DNA from: a virus
Virus record (IMG/VR): IMGVR_UViG_3300042261_000360
Location: 1-51,538 of that record
DNA: 51,538 bases
Strand: one strand, 5' to 3'
Below are positions 24,701 through 34,700 of the stretch, piece by piece. The notes beneath the pieces were generated by a model that saw only the letters and a list, made by a program, of their open reading frames with translations, ran no database searches and was not told the DNA's origin. Each line of letters starts with the position of its first letter. Position 1 is the first letter of the stretch. The translations under genes and the position numbers were made by a program.

Positions 24701-27700
24701 CTAAACAGTGGTGTTAGACTATACCAGTCCCAGGCCCTGTAGTAGGAAGCATCAGTAGTTTCTAATGGTGTAAATTTATTTAGATTGACCGAACTGCTGG
24801 TGCGGCTTACCAAATCTATGCCAGCTACTCTGAGAGCATCTATGCCGGTGTTTCTAGGTATCATGCGAGTTTCGCTAAACTCTTTTCTTATGTAGTTACC
24901 CAACCGTTGATCAGTGCTGACAACTACATCGCTCTTGCCCAGATTAGGCAATAATTGTCTGAGTTCTAGTATGCTAACAGGATCGTTGCCAACAAATCTT
25001 GGCTGTATGAGACTGATGGCATCGGGCGTTACTATGCTATCCAGGTAGTTTAGAACACCCAGAGCCTGTGTAGGACCAACAATCTGACACAGATACCAAC
25101 CAGAACTGCTGTCCATGGTGGTAATGTTATTGTATAAGGTTCCACTGCTGGTTATGACGCTAACTGCACTAAGGTCAAAGTCAGCCCAGACCCAACCAAC
25201 CTGTAGTCTAAATTTAGTTACGCCATTGTTAGGGCTGGCATAGATAGAGCTGGCAAAGAAGTTACCACTGAGATTCTGAGCATAACCAAAGGTCTGTACG
25301 GTATGAATGCTATTGCTAGAACTTTCAAAGATGTCAATGATGGCATTGCTGGTAAAGTTTGGTTTGTTGCGTAATGGTACTATGTCATACCAGCGAGAGC
25401 GTTCATAGGTATATTTCTTATTGAAATAAATGTCATATAACTGACTGGCATCTAGAACAACATTTCTATAGGGCAATGCACCTGCCATGATAGCAATGCC
25501 TGTAGTCGCCCTGACATTGGTCTTGAGCCAGTAATCATAGTCTAATCTTTCACTCCAGCGAATTAAATTGGTTCTGACGGTCTTATAGGTGCTGGCTGTG
25601 CTGCTACCCGAACTCTTGGCTGCTTTATTAAACCATATGGCCAGTGTTTCTGTATCACTGGGAGTGCGTGTAATGTTAGGCGAACCAACAGTAACAGTCT
25701 GACCCAGACCAGAACTATCATTGAGGCTAGGTGTTAAAAACTGCGTTACCTTACGAGCAAAATAATCTGTAGGTGTAGCTGTAGTCTGATCTTTGATGCT
25801 GTAATTTAATTTAAATGCAATGCTTTCAAAAGCATCATTATACTGCTGTTGTAGACCAGAACGCTGCAGCGTACCAACAAATACACGATCTTTATCATTG
25901 GGAGTAACACTAAAGCCTATGCGGCTAGCAGGACCGCCTGCGGTGCGTATGTATTTGAGACTGCTGACTTCCTGTTCGACCTGATCGCCAATTTCTAACT
26001 GAGCACCCCAGACAACCACACCACTGGTGCCATTGCCTGCAAAGGTTGCATTTCTGCTATCATCTAACAGATAGATCTGAGCCTTTTGATTGATTAACTC
26101 AGGAACAAGATTTAAAAAGTCCGTGCCATACTGACTATTAAGGCTGTTTAATAGTATCTGATGCAGTATCTGTAGCTCTGGTGCTGCACCTGAACTAACC
26201 ACGCGATTTTCAATCCAGCACAGAACCCAACCATTGCCTATGGCCTGTATGCTGGCTCGATTAGCAGTCTTATCAACTATGGTATTATTGACCAGGTCAA
26301 AGTCAGCCCAGACATCTACAGTAGATACCAGTCTGACATAGCGTGTGCCAGCATATTTTAAGTATACTGCATAACTAAAGTTCTGATTGGTGGTCAGACT
26401 TAATATGTTAGGTGTAGTTATGTAGTGCTGACTGGTGCCTGTGGTGGCTACAAGTAAGTCGCCATCGGAACTAGCAGTCCAGCGACCAGGTACTAGCTGA
26501 TACCAGGCTTTGCCATAGGGATCCAGAGGCTGATTGGTAAATAGCTCCTGCAGCTGATCGGCATCATAGGTTGGACTAGGACTGGTAACTACATTGGCTG
26601 GTGCAACAACAGCATTGCTGCTTATTCGCAACCCAGTGGTTGCCCAGTACGAAGACTGATCAAACTGCTCGCTCCAGCTAATTAGGTTGGTTCTGAGTAT
26701 GGGGTATGATGTTAGAGCTCCGGCTCGAGCGTCTTTTAGTATTAACTGTGCTTTCTGTTCTAATGGATATACTGGACTCAGGAACCCATGATGTGGATAG
26801 CGATAGAATTCTATCTTGCGAGCAAAATAATCCGTAGGTGTATAGGTATCATTTTTCTGTATGATGCTGGTATGATTAATACCATCGCTGAGTCTTACCA
26901 GAGGATCGTCTGCGGTAACTGTATCGGCTAATAGTTGTGCAAATAAGAAGCTCTTGAAGTCATCTGTTCCAATCAGATCCTCATAGTTTCTGCCTCGTAC
27001 AAATATCAGAGTATCTAACAGACTTAAATAATCACTGCTGAGTTTATCTATGTATTTGCTAGCAAGATCATCAGCAACGGTGCTTTCAGTCTGATTCTTA
27101 GCGGCTACCTTGGTAAATACATCTAGGAATTCTTGCTGATCAGATACGGGTTTGTTAACCAATAATGCCGGCAAGTCACTGGCAGTGCTGAGTTCGGTAA
27201 ATAGTTTTTCATAGGCAAATATAATATGATCAGCAAACTCCATGCTATCCAGCATGGTGGTTTCGTCACTCAGAGTCTTGCCAAAGCTTCTGATTAATAA
27301 TTCTGTCAGTGCTGCAGTATCAATGTTGCCTTTGTTGGCCCAGATGGTCTGAGTCTGATCAGTAGTAATGCTATCTGCAACAGGTTTGGTAAATCTTAGT
27401 TTGTTAACATCGGCTATGATTTCTTCTTCAGTAGCACCCTTGCTATAACCCTTGGCCAGTACATCCAGGATCTCCATGTCTGGATCCAGGAACTTATCAA
27501 ATACAAAGCTAATGTTTTCTAAATTGTTGCCAGAGGTTCTGAGACCAGTGCCTTCGGATCCAACTGTTAGGAATTCATAGATGTGTCGATTTAAACTAAA
27601 GGTTGAACCGTCTATGAAGGTAAACGCATCCAGCATGCCTACGCTGTCGTCAATGGTTCTGCTTACAGTAATTCTTCGGCTAAAGTCGTCGGCTGCAGTA

Positions 27701-28212
27701 ATGTTTTCAAAGAATGTTTTAACACGAACTATGCTAAAGTTATCCAGGAAGCTCTGTACTTCATTAATGGGAGCTTTGATGAATAACTTGGCTGGATTGC
27801 TAACAACATCAACAGACTGATCAAATGTACGTCTGGCACGCAGCAGGAAGGATATGGTTTCGTCAGTGTTTAGTACATCCAGAGGTTGACGATTTTTTAC
27901 GGTCTGTAGTAATATGCTGTCCAGACCAGCAATGGCATCAGCTGACGATTTATTAAAATTTAAGCTAGGACGTTCAGTTAAGAACAGGTAATCCCAAAGA
28001 GCTCTGAGTCCCTGACCTTCGGGATCGTATAATAAATGATCGATGATTTTTGCCGAGGCATTGGCAATTTTAGGAACCAGAGTCTGACTGAGATTTTGCA
28101 GTCGTTGAATACTGCTTTGCTGCTGTACAGCAGCTTTGAATATACCAGATTGCGTGGTAGATGCACTGACTGCTAGGCTAGTAGTGCGATTGGCTATCTT
28201 GCGAATAGTCAC
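21715..28212 (-). CDS. giant modular tail fibre protein
   Basis: This 2165-residue protein starts at a GTG (28212) preceded by GAGG at good distance. Residues 1-about 460 are repeats of a cyanophage-fibre type, alternating acidic helices and strands (FLDNFSIVRVKTFFENITAA, LDAFTFIDGSTFSLN, LDSMEFADHIIFAYEKLF). From about 490 the protein alternates carbohydrate-binding-like domains (TNLISWSEQFDQSSYW ... WADFDL ... VVWGAQLEIGDQV) with at least nine DA...WYxLxP units (about residues 545 to 2010) joined by segments such as MLDNMSFGDNLTYSGNKYL. Two of the internal blocks (DNA about 22600-22980 and 23770-24150) are clear tandem duplicates. It should be a long trimeric fibre shaft whose lectin-like domains contact the cell surface. 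Its place after the DUF4815 baseplate protein suits attachment there. Confidence 0.82.
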   Translation of the reverse strand: MTIRKIANRTTSLAVSASTTQSGIFKAAVQQQSSIQRLQNLSQTLVPKIANASAKIIDHLLYDPEGQGLRALWDYLFLTERPSLNFNKSSADAIAGLDSILLQTVKNRQPLDVLNTDETISFLLRARRTFDQSVDVVSNPAKLFIKAPINEVQSFLDNFSIVRVKTFFENITAADDFSRRITVSRTIDDSVGMLDAFTFIDGSTFSLNRHIYEFLTVGSEGTGLRTSGNNLENISFVFDKFLDPDMEILDVLAKGYSKGATEEEIIADVNKLRFTKPVADSITTDQTQTIWANKGNIDTAALTELLIRSFGKTLSDETTMLDSMEFADHIIFAYEKLFTELSTASDLPALLVNKPVSDQQEFLDVFTKVAAKNQTESTVADDLASKYIDKLSSDYLSLLDTLIFVRGRNYEDLIGTDDFKSFLFAQLLADTVTADDPLVRLSDGINHTSIIQKNDTYTPTDYFARKIEFYRYPHHGFLSPVYPLEQKAQLILKDARAGALTSYPILRTNLISWSEQFDQSSYWATTGLRISSNAVVAPANVVTSPSPTYDADQLQELFTNQPLDPYGKAWYQLVPGRWTASSDGDLLVATTGTSQHYITTPNILSLTTNQNFSYAVYLKYAGTRYVRLVSTVDVWADFDLVNNTIVDKTANRASIQAIGNGWVLCWIENRVVSSGAAPELQILHQILLNSLNSQYGTDFLNLVPELINQKAQIYLLDDSRNATFAGNGTSGVVVWGAQLEIGDQVEQEVSSLKYIRTAGGPASRIGFSVTPNDKDRVFVGTLQRSGLQQQYNDAFESIAFKLNYSIKDQTTATPTDYFARKVTQFLTPSLNDSSGLGQTVTVGSPNITRTPSDTETLAIWFNKAAKSSGSSTASTYKTVRTNLIRWSERLDYDYWLKTNVRATTGIAIMAGALPYRNVVLDASQLYDIYFNKKYTYERSRWYDIVPLRNKPNFTSNAIIDIFESSSNSIHTVQTFGYAQNLSGNFFASSIYASPNNGVTKFRLQVGWVWADFDLSAVSVITSSGTLYNNITTMDSSSGWYLCQIVGPTQALGVLNYLDSIVTPDAISLIQPRFVGNDPVSILELRQLLPNLGKSDVVVSTDQRLGNYIRKEFSETRMIPRNTGIDALRVAGIDLVSRTSSSVNLNKFTPLETTDASYYRAWDWYSLTPLFSSARFAVGNAGIGPKMIDNMALGDDFTWAGSIVLNSADNFVRPGSRLGGAKYAGDPFETIDVSLNKQPRGDGIVAGTSSGTRLQPSQSSSESVKFDFKLNFYENRSIPQYPQYDAEIVSELFSNVQRSIDGRAYTPVNQGTLVYRSYKEWYYLAPKFSRPRIAIGPGDRTGPYMLDNFAISDGLKYSQQKYLTSAAITIGTSSYTTNLIYTGTSITNIGVRYAGDTQESLDVNLRKTAKQSTFTDLYVRVARPSPLYADQVQEIFYNSSNANTAYIRNNPFKRSWYQLAPYYSSYDHIKQSPMDTDRVILGTGRIGKKHVGWPLEQVLFWTAKIFADDTTVLDNMMVGDTLTYETDKYIYDTLTYGSPVGFNIKDDKENVSFVAQLRAKRAGTRSIQTFDISNNTITDAQLTAEQKSVTAKTWYKLAPYYGTYVNIIDEPADYDRVRIGSQTSGKRTNADPFERVSFFQIPATLQDTAPALERKGNYVIKELSETRMIPQNPRYDALRVAGLDLVNKTTSIVNLTQYTPISGSTTYYAARDWYSEVPRFNRARFALGNAGTGPVMLDNMSFGDNLTYSGNKYLSSIILTVGTSSYTTNLVYTTTSVTNIGVRYHGDTQESLDINLRKSARQSVFTDLYVKNRPASPLDADQIQEIFYNSSNNVSAVIRNNPYKKAWYQLAPYYNSYGHLNQTPADTDRIILSYKEIVQLLPAKTLSSNHVVIGTDAGFRRQSSQGGGETAKFSVLLTAHRGSLTSAAAVLVSKTNQVTYSENFATEYWGKTNASVIAAPQLMSGSYPYRNTNFDATQIAEQYYMLGTSSIYTRYNNYYDKAWYAQVPLTNRVAFSSTVLQYMTDQDNVGQHYMQAEVQLADYSIPEEYATFSLHVQRQSGTSRFRMDMGRLYADFDLSSVSVVTSTADVLFANIRTVDTSAGVFLCQLVAPIRTYKNTLIRFTVSSDTITAGDAGLSFLRRDRRTFADAAAAAESINNDKITDYM
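22190..26590 (-). repeat. nine WYxLxP modules in the giant fibre
   Basis: Nine units of about 45-65 residues share a start DA(D/L).(Q/R)(V/I)...(F/L), an aromatic core WY.L.P and often an end (V/I)x(I/V)G. Examples are PLDADQIQEIFYNSSN ... AWYQLAPYYNSY and YDALRVAGLDLV ... DWYSEVPRFNRA. Approximate DNA positions, in gene order: 26490-26590, 25385-25465, 24680-24870, 24210-24390, 23770-23960, 23370-23510, 23030-23220, 22600-22790 and 22190-22320. Two blocks including units 5 and 8 are near-duplicates at DNA level. Confidence 0.72.
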
Positions 28213-28215
28213 GAA

Positions 28216-28554
28216 TTACCTCGTGACGCGTGGTGATACTGTGATTATTCCTTCTACAGCTCGAGTGATAGTTCCTGTGCTGGTCTGTGTTAAGACTACA
28301 TCATAAAGATAACGACCATATTTAATACCAGTTGAACTACCTGCGGGCAGGGTGAGATATAATTCACCATTGCTGGCTATGGGTATGCTAACGGTCAGCG
28401 TGGCTGTTGCACTGACACTATCATAACTGCGACGCATCTGAGCTGAGCCTGCGTAACCTGCTAGATTCAGGGCATCAGTGTTATTAGCGAATAGTTTGAT
28501 AACTGCCTGGAAGTCTGTACCCTGTTCCAGGACTAGATTTTGTTGAATAGCCAT
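28216..28554 (-). CDS. small virion structural protein beside the giant fibre
   Basis: This 112-residue beta-rich protein (LVLEQGTDFQAVIKLFANNT, DALNLAGYAGSAQMRRSY, then LYDVVLTQTSTGTITRAVEG and ITVSPRVTR) has the pattern of a small phage protein family with EQG.DF...i.l......p.nLtGy...aqmR......a, which I recall from T4-like marine phages and podoviruses next to fibre genes. It may be a connector between baseplate and fibre, but I cannot name an established function. The ATG follows the previous stop directly. Three bases separate its stop from the GTG of the giant fibre, so the two are likely made together. A TATAAATA core lies about 60 bases before the ATG. Confidence 0.68.
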   Translation of the reverse strand: MAIQQNLVLEQGTDFQAVIKLFANNTDALNLAGYAGSAQMRRSYDSVSATATLTVSIPIASNGELYLTLPAGSSTGIKYGRYLYDVVLTQTSTGTITRAVEGIITVSPRVTR

Positions 28555-28785
28555 TTATTTTTCCAGCAATCGAGTCAGAAGAGTTTTGATATCCGAAAGA
28601 TCGGACTCAAAGTTATTTATACGATCTTCTAACTGTGTTATTCGAGCTCGAGCATTTTGGCGTTCCTGACGCTGAGCCTGATATCGTTCAAAAGCATCAG
28701 TATCCACATCTATGATAGCGTTGTTTTCGGCATCGCGTCTCAGATGTGGATTATCTGTTACTTTGATTAAATTCTCATTATGCAT
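28555..28785 (-). CDS. small coiled-coil protein next to the DUF4815 protein
   Basis: This 76-residue protein has a hydrophilic N-terminus (ENLIKVTDNPHLRRDAENNA) and a C-terminal heptad region from about residue 35 (RQNARARITQLEDRINNFES, then LSDIKTLLTRLLEK) that predicts a coiled coil. A small protein of this shape (polar N-terminus with N-A-I/V-x-D-T-D..A...Y, then a coiled coil) sits beside the large DUF4815 gene in cyanophages as I recall. Its ATG overlaps the end of that gene by 8 bases, which suggests coupled synthesis in a fixed ratio. A role in trimerisation or bundling of the baseplate fibre network is possible but is inference. Confidence 0.65.
   Translation of the reverse strand: MHNENLIKVTDNPHLRRDAENNAIIDVDTDAFERYQAQRQERQNARARITQLEDRINNFESDLSDIKTLLTRLLEK
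28614..28621 (-). promoter_or_regulatory. possible late promoter core TATAAATA before the 112-residue gene
   Basis: An exact TATAAATA on the minus strand lies inside the small coiled-coil gene, 60 bases before the ATG at 28554. It could drive the 112-residue gene and the giant fibre. It may also be a chance product of the codons there. Confidence 0.4.
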
Positions 28786-31700
28786 GTGCTATGACTCTGA
28801 GGTTTCTAAACTGTGGTACTCGAGCCGCATTGCTTGAACGCATGACCAGTTTAAGCTGGAATGCTGTAAATGGGCTAAGATCCACAGGTGTACCTGTTGA
28901 ATCAAATGCACTAATGTTAAATTCAGCATCAGTAAAGTTGCCTCGTATATCACTCTTGACCAGGGTAGCATAGCTGCTATTTGCATTTGGCTGATTAGGT
29001 GCTACGAATCTGGTCCAGATAATGTTGTTAAAGTCTGAACCACTGGCACCGGTTTTGTAGTAGATATCAAAGTCTGCTGCATTAGGCACACAGGTTTCAA
29101 CAATCATCTTGATCTGGCTAGCAGGTATCTTGAGATTGATGATTCTGGTAATAAATTTAGATTCTGTACCACCAGTTACAGTTGTGATTTCTTCGGTAAA
29201 GTCATTAAATTGTCTAATGGTAATGCTATCTGAAGTTGTGCTTGTAGTTATGGCAGAACTGCTTACATACAGCGTCTTACCATTGTTAATAACACTAAGA
29301 ACCAATAGGCCAGCACTGGTTATGTTATTGGCACTGACGCTACTACCACTAACAGTTATGTAACGACCAGGAACAACATTGTTAAACAATCCTTCGGTTG
29401 TTGTATTGATGGTTTTATAATTACCATCAAAGGTAACTGTGGCATTGCTGGTGCAAATTACTTCGCTTACCAGTATGGTGCTGGTTGTACCTGCAGTACC
29501 TATGGCGCTGAGTCTGGTAGCCAGGGTTGGATTATCAATTCTCTGATTGAATGTATCAATGTATAATGTACTAAGGTCAATGGCTGGGCTAACTGCATCG
29601 TCAGTTGTACTCATGGTGACTACACCTATGAAGCTATTTTTCCAGACCTGAGATGTGCCACCGGCATTGATGGTAACGCTGGTATCTACACGATTGCTTT
29701 CATTGAGTTGGCTCAGTAAAACAACACTGCTATCTAGGGCATTAATGTCATTGAAGTTTAAGGCTCTGTTATACCAGCTATAAGGCACTGTTGGTGTATT
29801 GGCATCTGTGTCATAGGTAACACCACGCAACATTTTACCTGTTAGGTTTAAAGTTGTTGGTTGGAATGTTAATGTTCTGGCACGAGGTTTAACCAGCTGA
29901 TACTGTATGTTTTTACTGCCAGACACATCAGTGCCACCAGCAATGGTTGAAGTAACACCAGTTACACCGCCAGATATAATGGCTATTGAGCTTACCGATA
30001 CTGTATAGGTATCCATGCTTACATCACTGATGGTTAATACTGGATCTGTAGCCGCTGGTTGGTATGATGTTAATGTAGAGCTTACATAGGTTCCAAAAAT
30101 TTCACCAACTGGTATGCTATTAATAGCAGCCAGGTTATTGAGTGCAAATTGACCAGCCCAGTAACTGCTGTACAATCTAACTGTATCGCCGCTGGCAAAA
30201 CCGTGATTTTTATGAGCTACACGAATCTTATTGCTGCCATGTACAAATGTAAATGGATTATTAGGCAACTGTTCTGTGGTCAACGGCTGGCTAACAACAT
30301 GAGCTCTACCACCAGCGTCGGCCGTAGAGAACACGCAACGATTTAATTTAAATTTAACATCGCTCATCTGATCTTCGGTCCAGAGCATGCCGTCCTGAGA
30401 CTTGAATAAACTACCAAATAGAGCATTGGTTGCATAGGTCTTGCTTGGTGTATAGATGTCTGGTTGTCCTAGTGTGGCAATCCAGACTCTGTAGTTCTTG
30501 GTATCACATCGTGGAACAATGGCATAGTGTTTGTTTGGTAACAGATATACTGGCTGATTAAATTTAAATTTAGTAGCTGTCTGACCAGTTGCGTCTACAG
30601 TAACATCTTCAGGATATAATGTAACTGCTGCACCAGGAACCAGATCATTGGAACTAGGACGTCCACTTTCATCGCAGACTCTGATGTCCAGATGTATTGG
30701 AGCTCTTTCTGTTAATGGTTTCTGAGCAAAGAATAAATCTACATCACTGATAAACGCACCATTGACATATTGATCAGGCAACTTAAAGGTCTGAGCAATA
30801 GGATCGTAATAGCGTTGTACATAGGTCTTGGTGGTAATATAGTTATTGGTGATCTGTACATTGGTGCCCTGAGCATAATACTCGGCAGTAGCACGGGCTG
30901 TCCAGTCATCTGGATCGTTGTCTGGATGATCTGTAATAACTACTGGTTTACGTCCGCTAAGGAATTTAACCAGATCTGTATTTGGCAAGTCCAGAACCGC
31001 AATTACTGTACCTTTGCTGTCAGAATACAAGTAACCTGAGGTGTCCTGAGTTAATGCTGTTGCTGCAGTAACTGTGGCATTAACGCGTTTAACTTCTGAA
31101 CCATCAATACCTACATAGAATTGACCGCTAGAATAGTTATAGCTACCAGATGTTCTAATGAAGCTAGGACTTAGTTTACCACGAGCATTGATCAAGAATA
31201 ATGTTGTTGCATCCTGATAGGCAGCAACTGCACTACCAACTAATTTACGATTAGTACCTGTACCTTCGTAATAGAATACGCAAGGACCAGCAGCAAATGC
31301 CAGAGCAAATGCATCCCGTGTAGCTGCACTAGGTAAATAGGTTTCATAGTCTTTAGGGTTTAAACGAGCATGATACCAACCATAGTCATAGACCCAGGTT
31401 GTATTAGTTGGTAAACCATAGGCCAGGTTGGTGGTTAATGCAGCACCGCGTGTAAGTTCTTTGACATCAACACTGACATGAGTACTGCGATGTCTAGGAA
31501 TTTCATTGGCTGCATTGGCTCTGGATTCATTAAATTCCAGTATGGGCATGTTGTCAAAGGTTAACTTGACTGCGCCAGTCATGTAGCTTTCAACATGCTG
31601 ATCATCAAAGAATGTATAATACTTGGCATTAGGTCTGAGACCAGTTGCTTTCCACAATATGCTCTGTGCTCGGCAATATGGTAACAGTGTAGTTGGACCA

Positions 31701-34700
31701 CGGCTGGTGCTTACCAGGGTATTGGTAACTCTTTCTATGGTATCTACATATCTGCTCCAGCCACCATTGAGACTTTCAGATATGGTTACTGGTGCACTAG
31801 AACTAGCTGTATAGGTTTCAGTATAAGTATAGGTTTCATAGATGTCTGCTTCAGGAACAATTTTTAAATTGCCCAGGAATGACGCTGTTAGGAATGGAGC
31901 AACCGCAATGCTGGTTGTGGCCAGCAGCTGACTTAATACTGTACTGGTTGTATATTTAAGAGTCATTAGGTCGCCAGTTACAGCATAATTTTCTGTGCTT
32001 CTGGCGCTGCGTAAACCTACGAGTTCGCTAGATGTAAATAGGCTAGCAGTATAGTTGATTTTTTCAACCAGTGGTATGGTATTGACAACAAGGTTTGGTT
32101 GTACGATGTTTCTGTTGATGTCCATGCTGAATCTACCGTCGCCAGTGATTTCGGTATTGCTTAGATCTGTAAAGTTATCAACAAAGAAACCAGTTTTATA
32201 TCTTTCCAGGGTACTGTCCAGATTGTCTCGTATCTGCAGATTCTTGGTCTTGGCTTCTAGCAGATTTAAACTGGTTACATTTTCCAGATTGGTAACGCGT
32301 TTTTCAACGTTGCCTATGTCCTTCATGGTGAAGCGACGATTTTCGTACTTGGTTGAAGACACAGCAGGTTCATTGGCTGATCGTGTATAGGGTTGCAGAC
32401 TCAGATCATAGAGTTTAACAGCATTAACAGTATCAGCTAATTTTGGATATTCAGGTGCTGTATCACTGACACCACTTACGTTATAGAATGTTCCGCTTCG
32501 ATCCAGGAATATGCTTTCTTTACGACCCAGATAGAAACTAATATCAGCTACAAAGTTTGTGCCAAATCGTGGTGGGCTAGAATTAGATCCCAGTCCAGTT
32601 GCAGTATCGGTAATTTTGCTACGGAAGTCCAGTACATCACCCAGATTGAATCCTTTATAGGTTGGAATCTTTTCATAAGGATGTGTATTATTACTATAAC
32701 TTGAGCGAGCAAAGAAGTCTCCGGTTCCATGATCAAAGTAATCGTAATAGACTCTGAGACTACCAGATGCAGGTGGCATACCTGGTTTAAGTTTTACAGC
32801 GCCGAAGTCATAGAAGCAATCTCTCTGACCATTGTCTAAGATATAACGACTGGTTACATCTGTGGCAGCTGCCTGAGTAACTGCATCCCAGCTTGTTGTA
32901 AATGACGTAGCCTGGAATATCTTAACAATTTTAAATATGTCATTCTTGCTCAGGGGCAAACTTGTACGAGTAGCAGAGCTAGTGCCCAGGAAGTCATCAT
33001 AGACACTGGCTGTATATGTTTTACTCTTGACTCTGCCCAACACTGTATTATTAGCTGCACTTCTGACTACTGGAACAATGATCTTAGCAGTATTACTGCT
33101 AAATGTACCTAGTACTGTAATGGTTACGTTCTGACCAACCTGACCAATGCTGTTTACTGGCAATGGTGTACTTAGGTTACTGATAATGTCCTGAGCTACA
33201 AAATATGCAGTGGGATCTGTTGTGGCTAAAGCTTCGGCTGCAGCATTACCAGAGGCACTGGCTAGGGTAACGGTTACTGAGCTAAGACCACTGAGTCCGC
33301 TAGCACTGTATACTTTATATACTGTATACAGGTTATCAACAATGCTACTAGTAGCATTGGCAACTGGGAACAGCAATGTATTGCTGGATGTTTCATTGAT
33401 GTTATTGTTTACTCTAAAAGCTGGAAACTGTGTGGTGTTGCCTGACACTGTTGCCAGATCTAAATTAATACCAAAGGCAACTGTGTTGCTTGAAACCTTG
33501 GTAACAAATATGCGCTGACCGTTGATATCAACATAGTCATTGGCATTTAATTCACTTAGCATCTTGGCATCATTAGAACCCTGAATTCGTAAAGCACTAT
33601 GTGCCTGAGCCACGGTTGTACCACCGGAATAATCCAACAGCTGATAGGTGCCAGTTAATTTGCGTGCATTAACACCAATCTGGTAGTTACCCCAGACATC
33701 TGCAGCAAAGGTTGCTGTACGGCCTGCATAATAAGCACCAATGCTAGTACCTGCTAACAGTGTCTGTTGATTGCTGCTGACAATCATGCGGTTTTCATTG
33801 GTAATGCTGATTACAGTGCCAGTGGTAGCTGCATTGGCTACACCTAACCAAACTGTATCACCAACACGGAATTCGCTCTGGAATCTGGTGCTGACTGCAG
33901 CACCTGTAGCATGACCAAATACAGTCTGAGGTGCAAATCTAATGTATAAGCTAGTATTGGCAACTGCAGTTGCTATGGCTGGACCATAGATGATCATGCT
34001 GGTCTGATTGGTAATGGAAGCCACGGTCCAGCTGCTGATAGTAGCCCAGCTGCTGCTGGCGCCAATGGTAATGGTATCACCAACAACTAATTCCTGCTGG
34101 AATGCTGTTAATGTACCAGTTACAGCTGTAAATACCTGACCACCCACACTGGTGCTAGCAGCATTAAATACAGTTCCTGTTACTAAAAATGCACTGGTAG
34201 CATTGCCGGCATATTTAATGTTACCGGTCAATGTATAAGATGTCTGAGTAATGCTGGTTGTTGTATCAAATACAACCAGGCTATTAACGTCTCGATCAAA
34301 ACCCTTGCCTGCCTTCATGTTAATGTCACTGAGACTGACTTTTAGGCCACCGCGAGCATCTGGTTCAATCCAGTTGATACGAGCCGTACCAACCTGTTGA
34401 CCATAGCCAAATTTCTGTATGTTACGATTACCAACAACTCGGTCAAACAAAGCTACAGGAGGTATGGTGCTAACGTCTGGAATACCATAGCTATAGTTTT
34501 TATTTACATAGATGTAATTGCCCAAATTCAATGGCATGCTGCGATTGTTGTCTAGACGAGTTTCACGAGCCTTGCTTATGGTAACATTGGTATTGACCAA
34601 TTTTGGAATTTCATAACCAGAAATGTAAGCCTTGCCTTTGCCAAATACCGCTACCAGATTGCTGGAACTGCCTGCAGCAGTAAGTCCTCGGTTACCTATG

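Noticed and set aside
33300-33340. A/T-rich dyad (tatatactgtata) resembling an operator
   Set aside because: It is inside the DUF4815 coding sequence, with no gene start nearby, and is explained by the codons.
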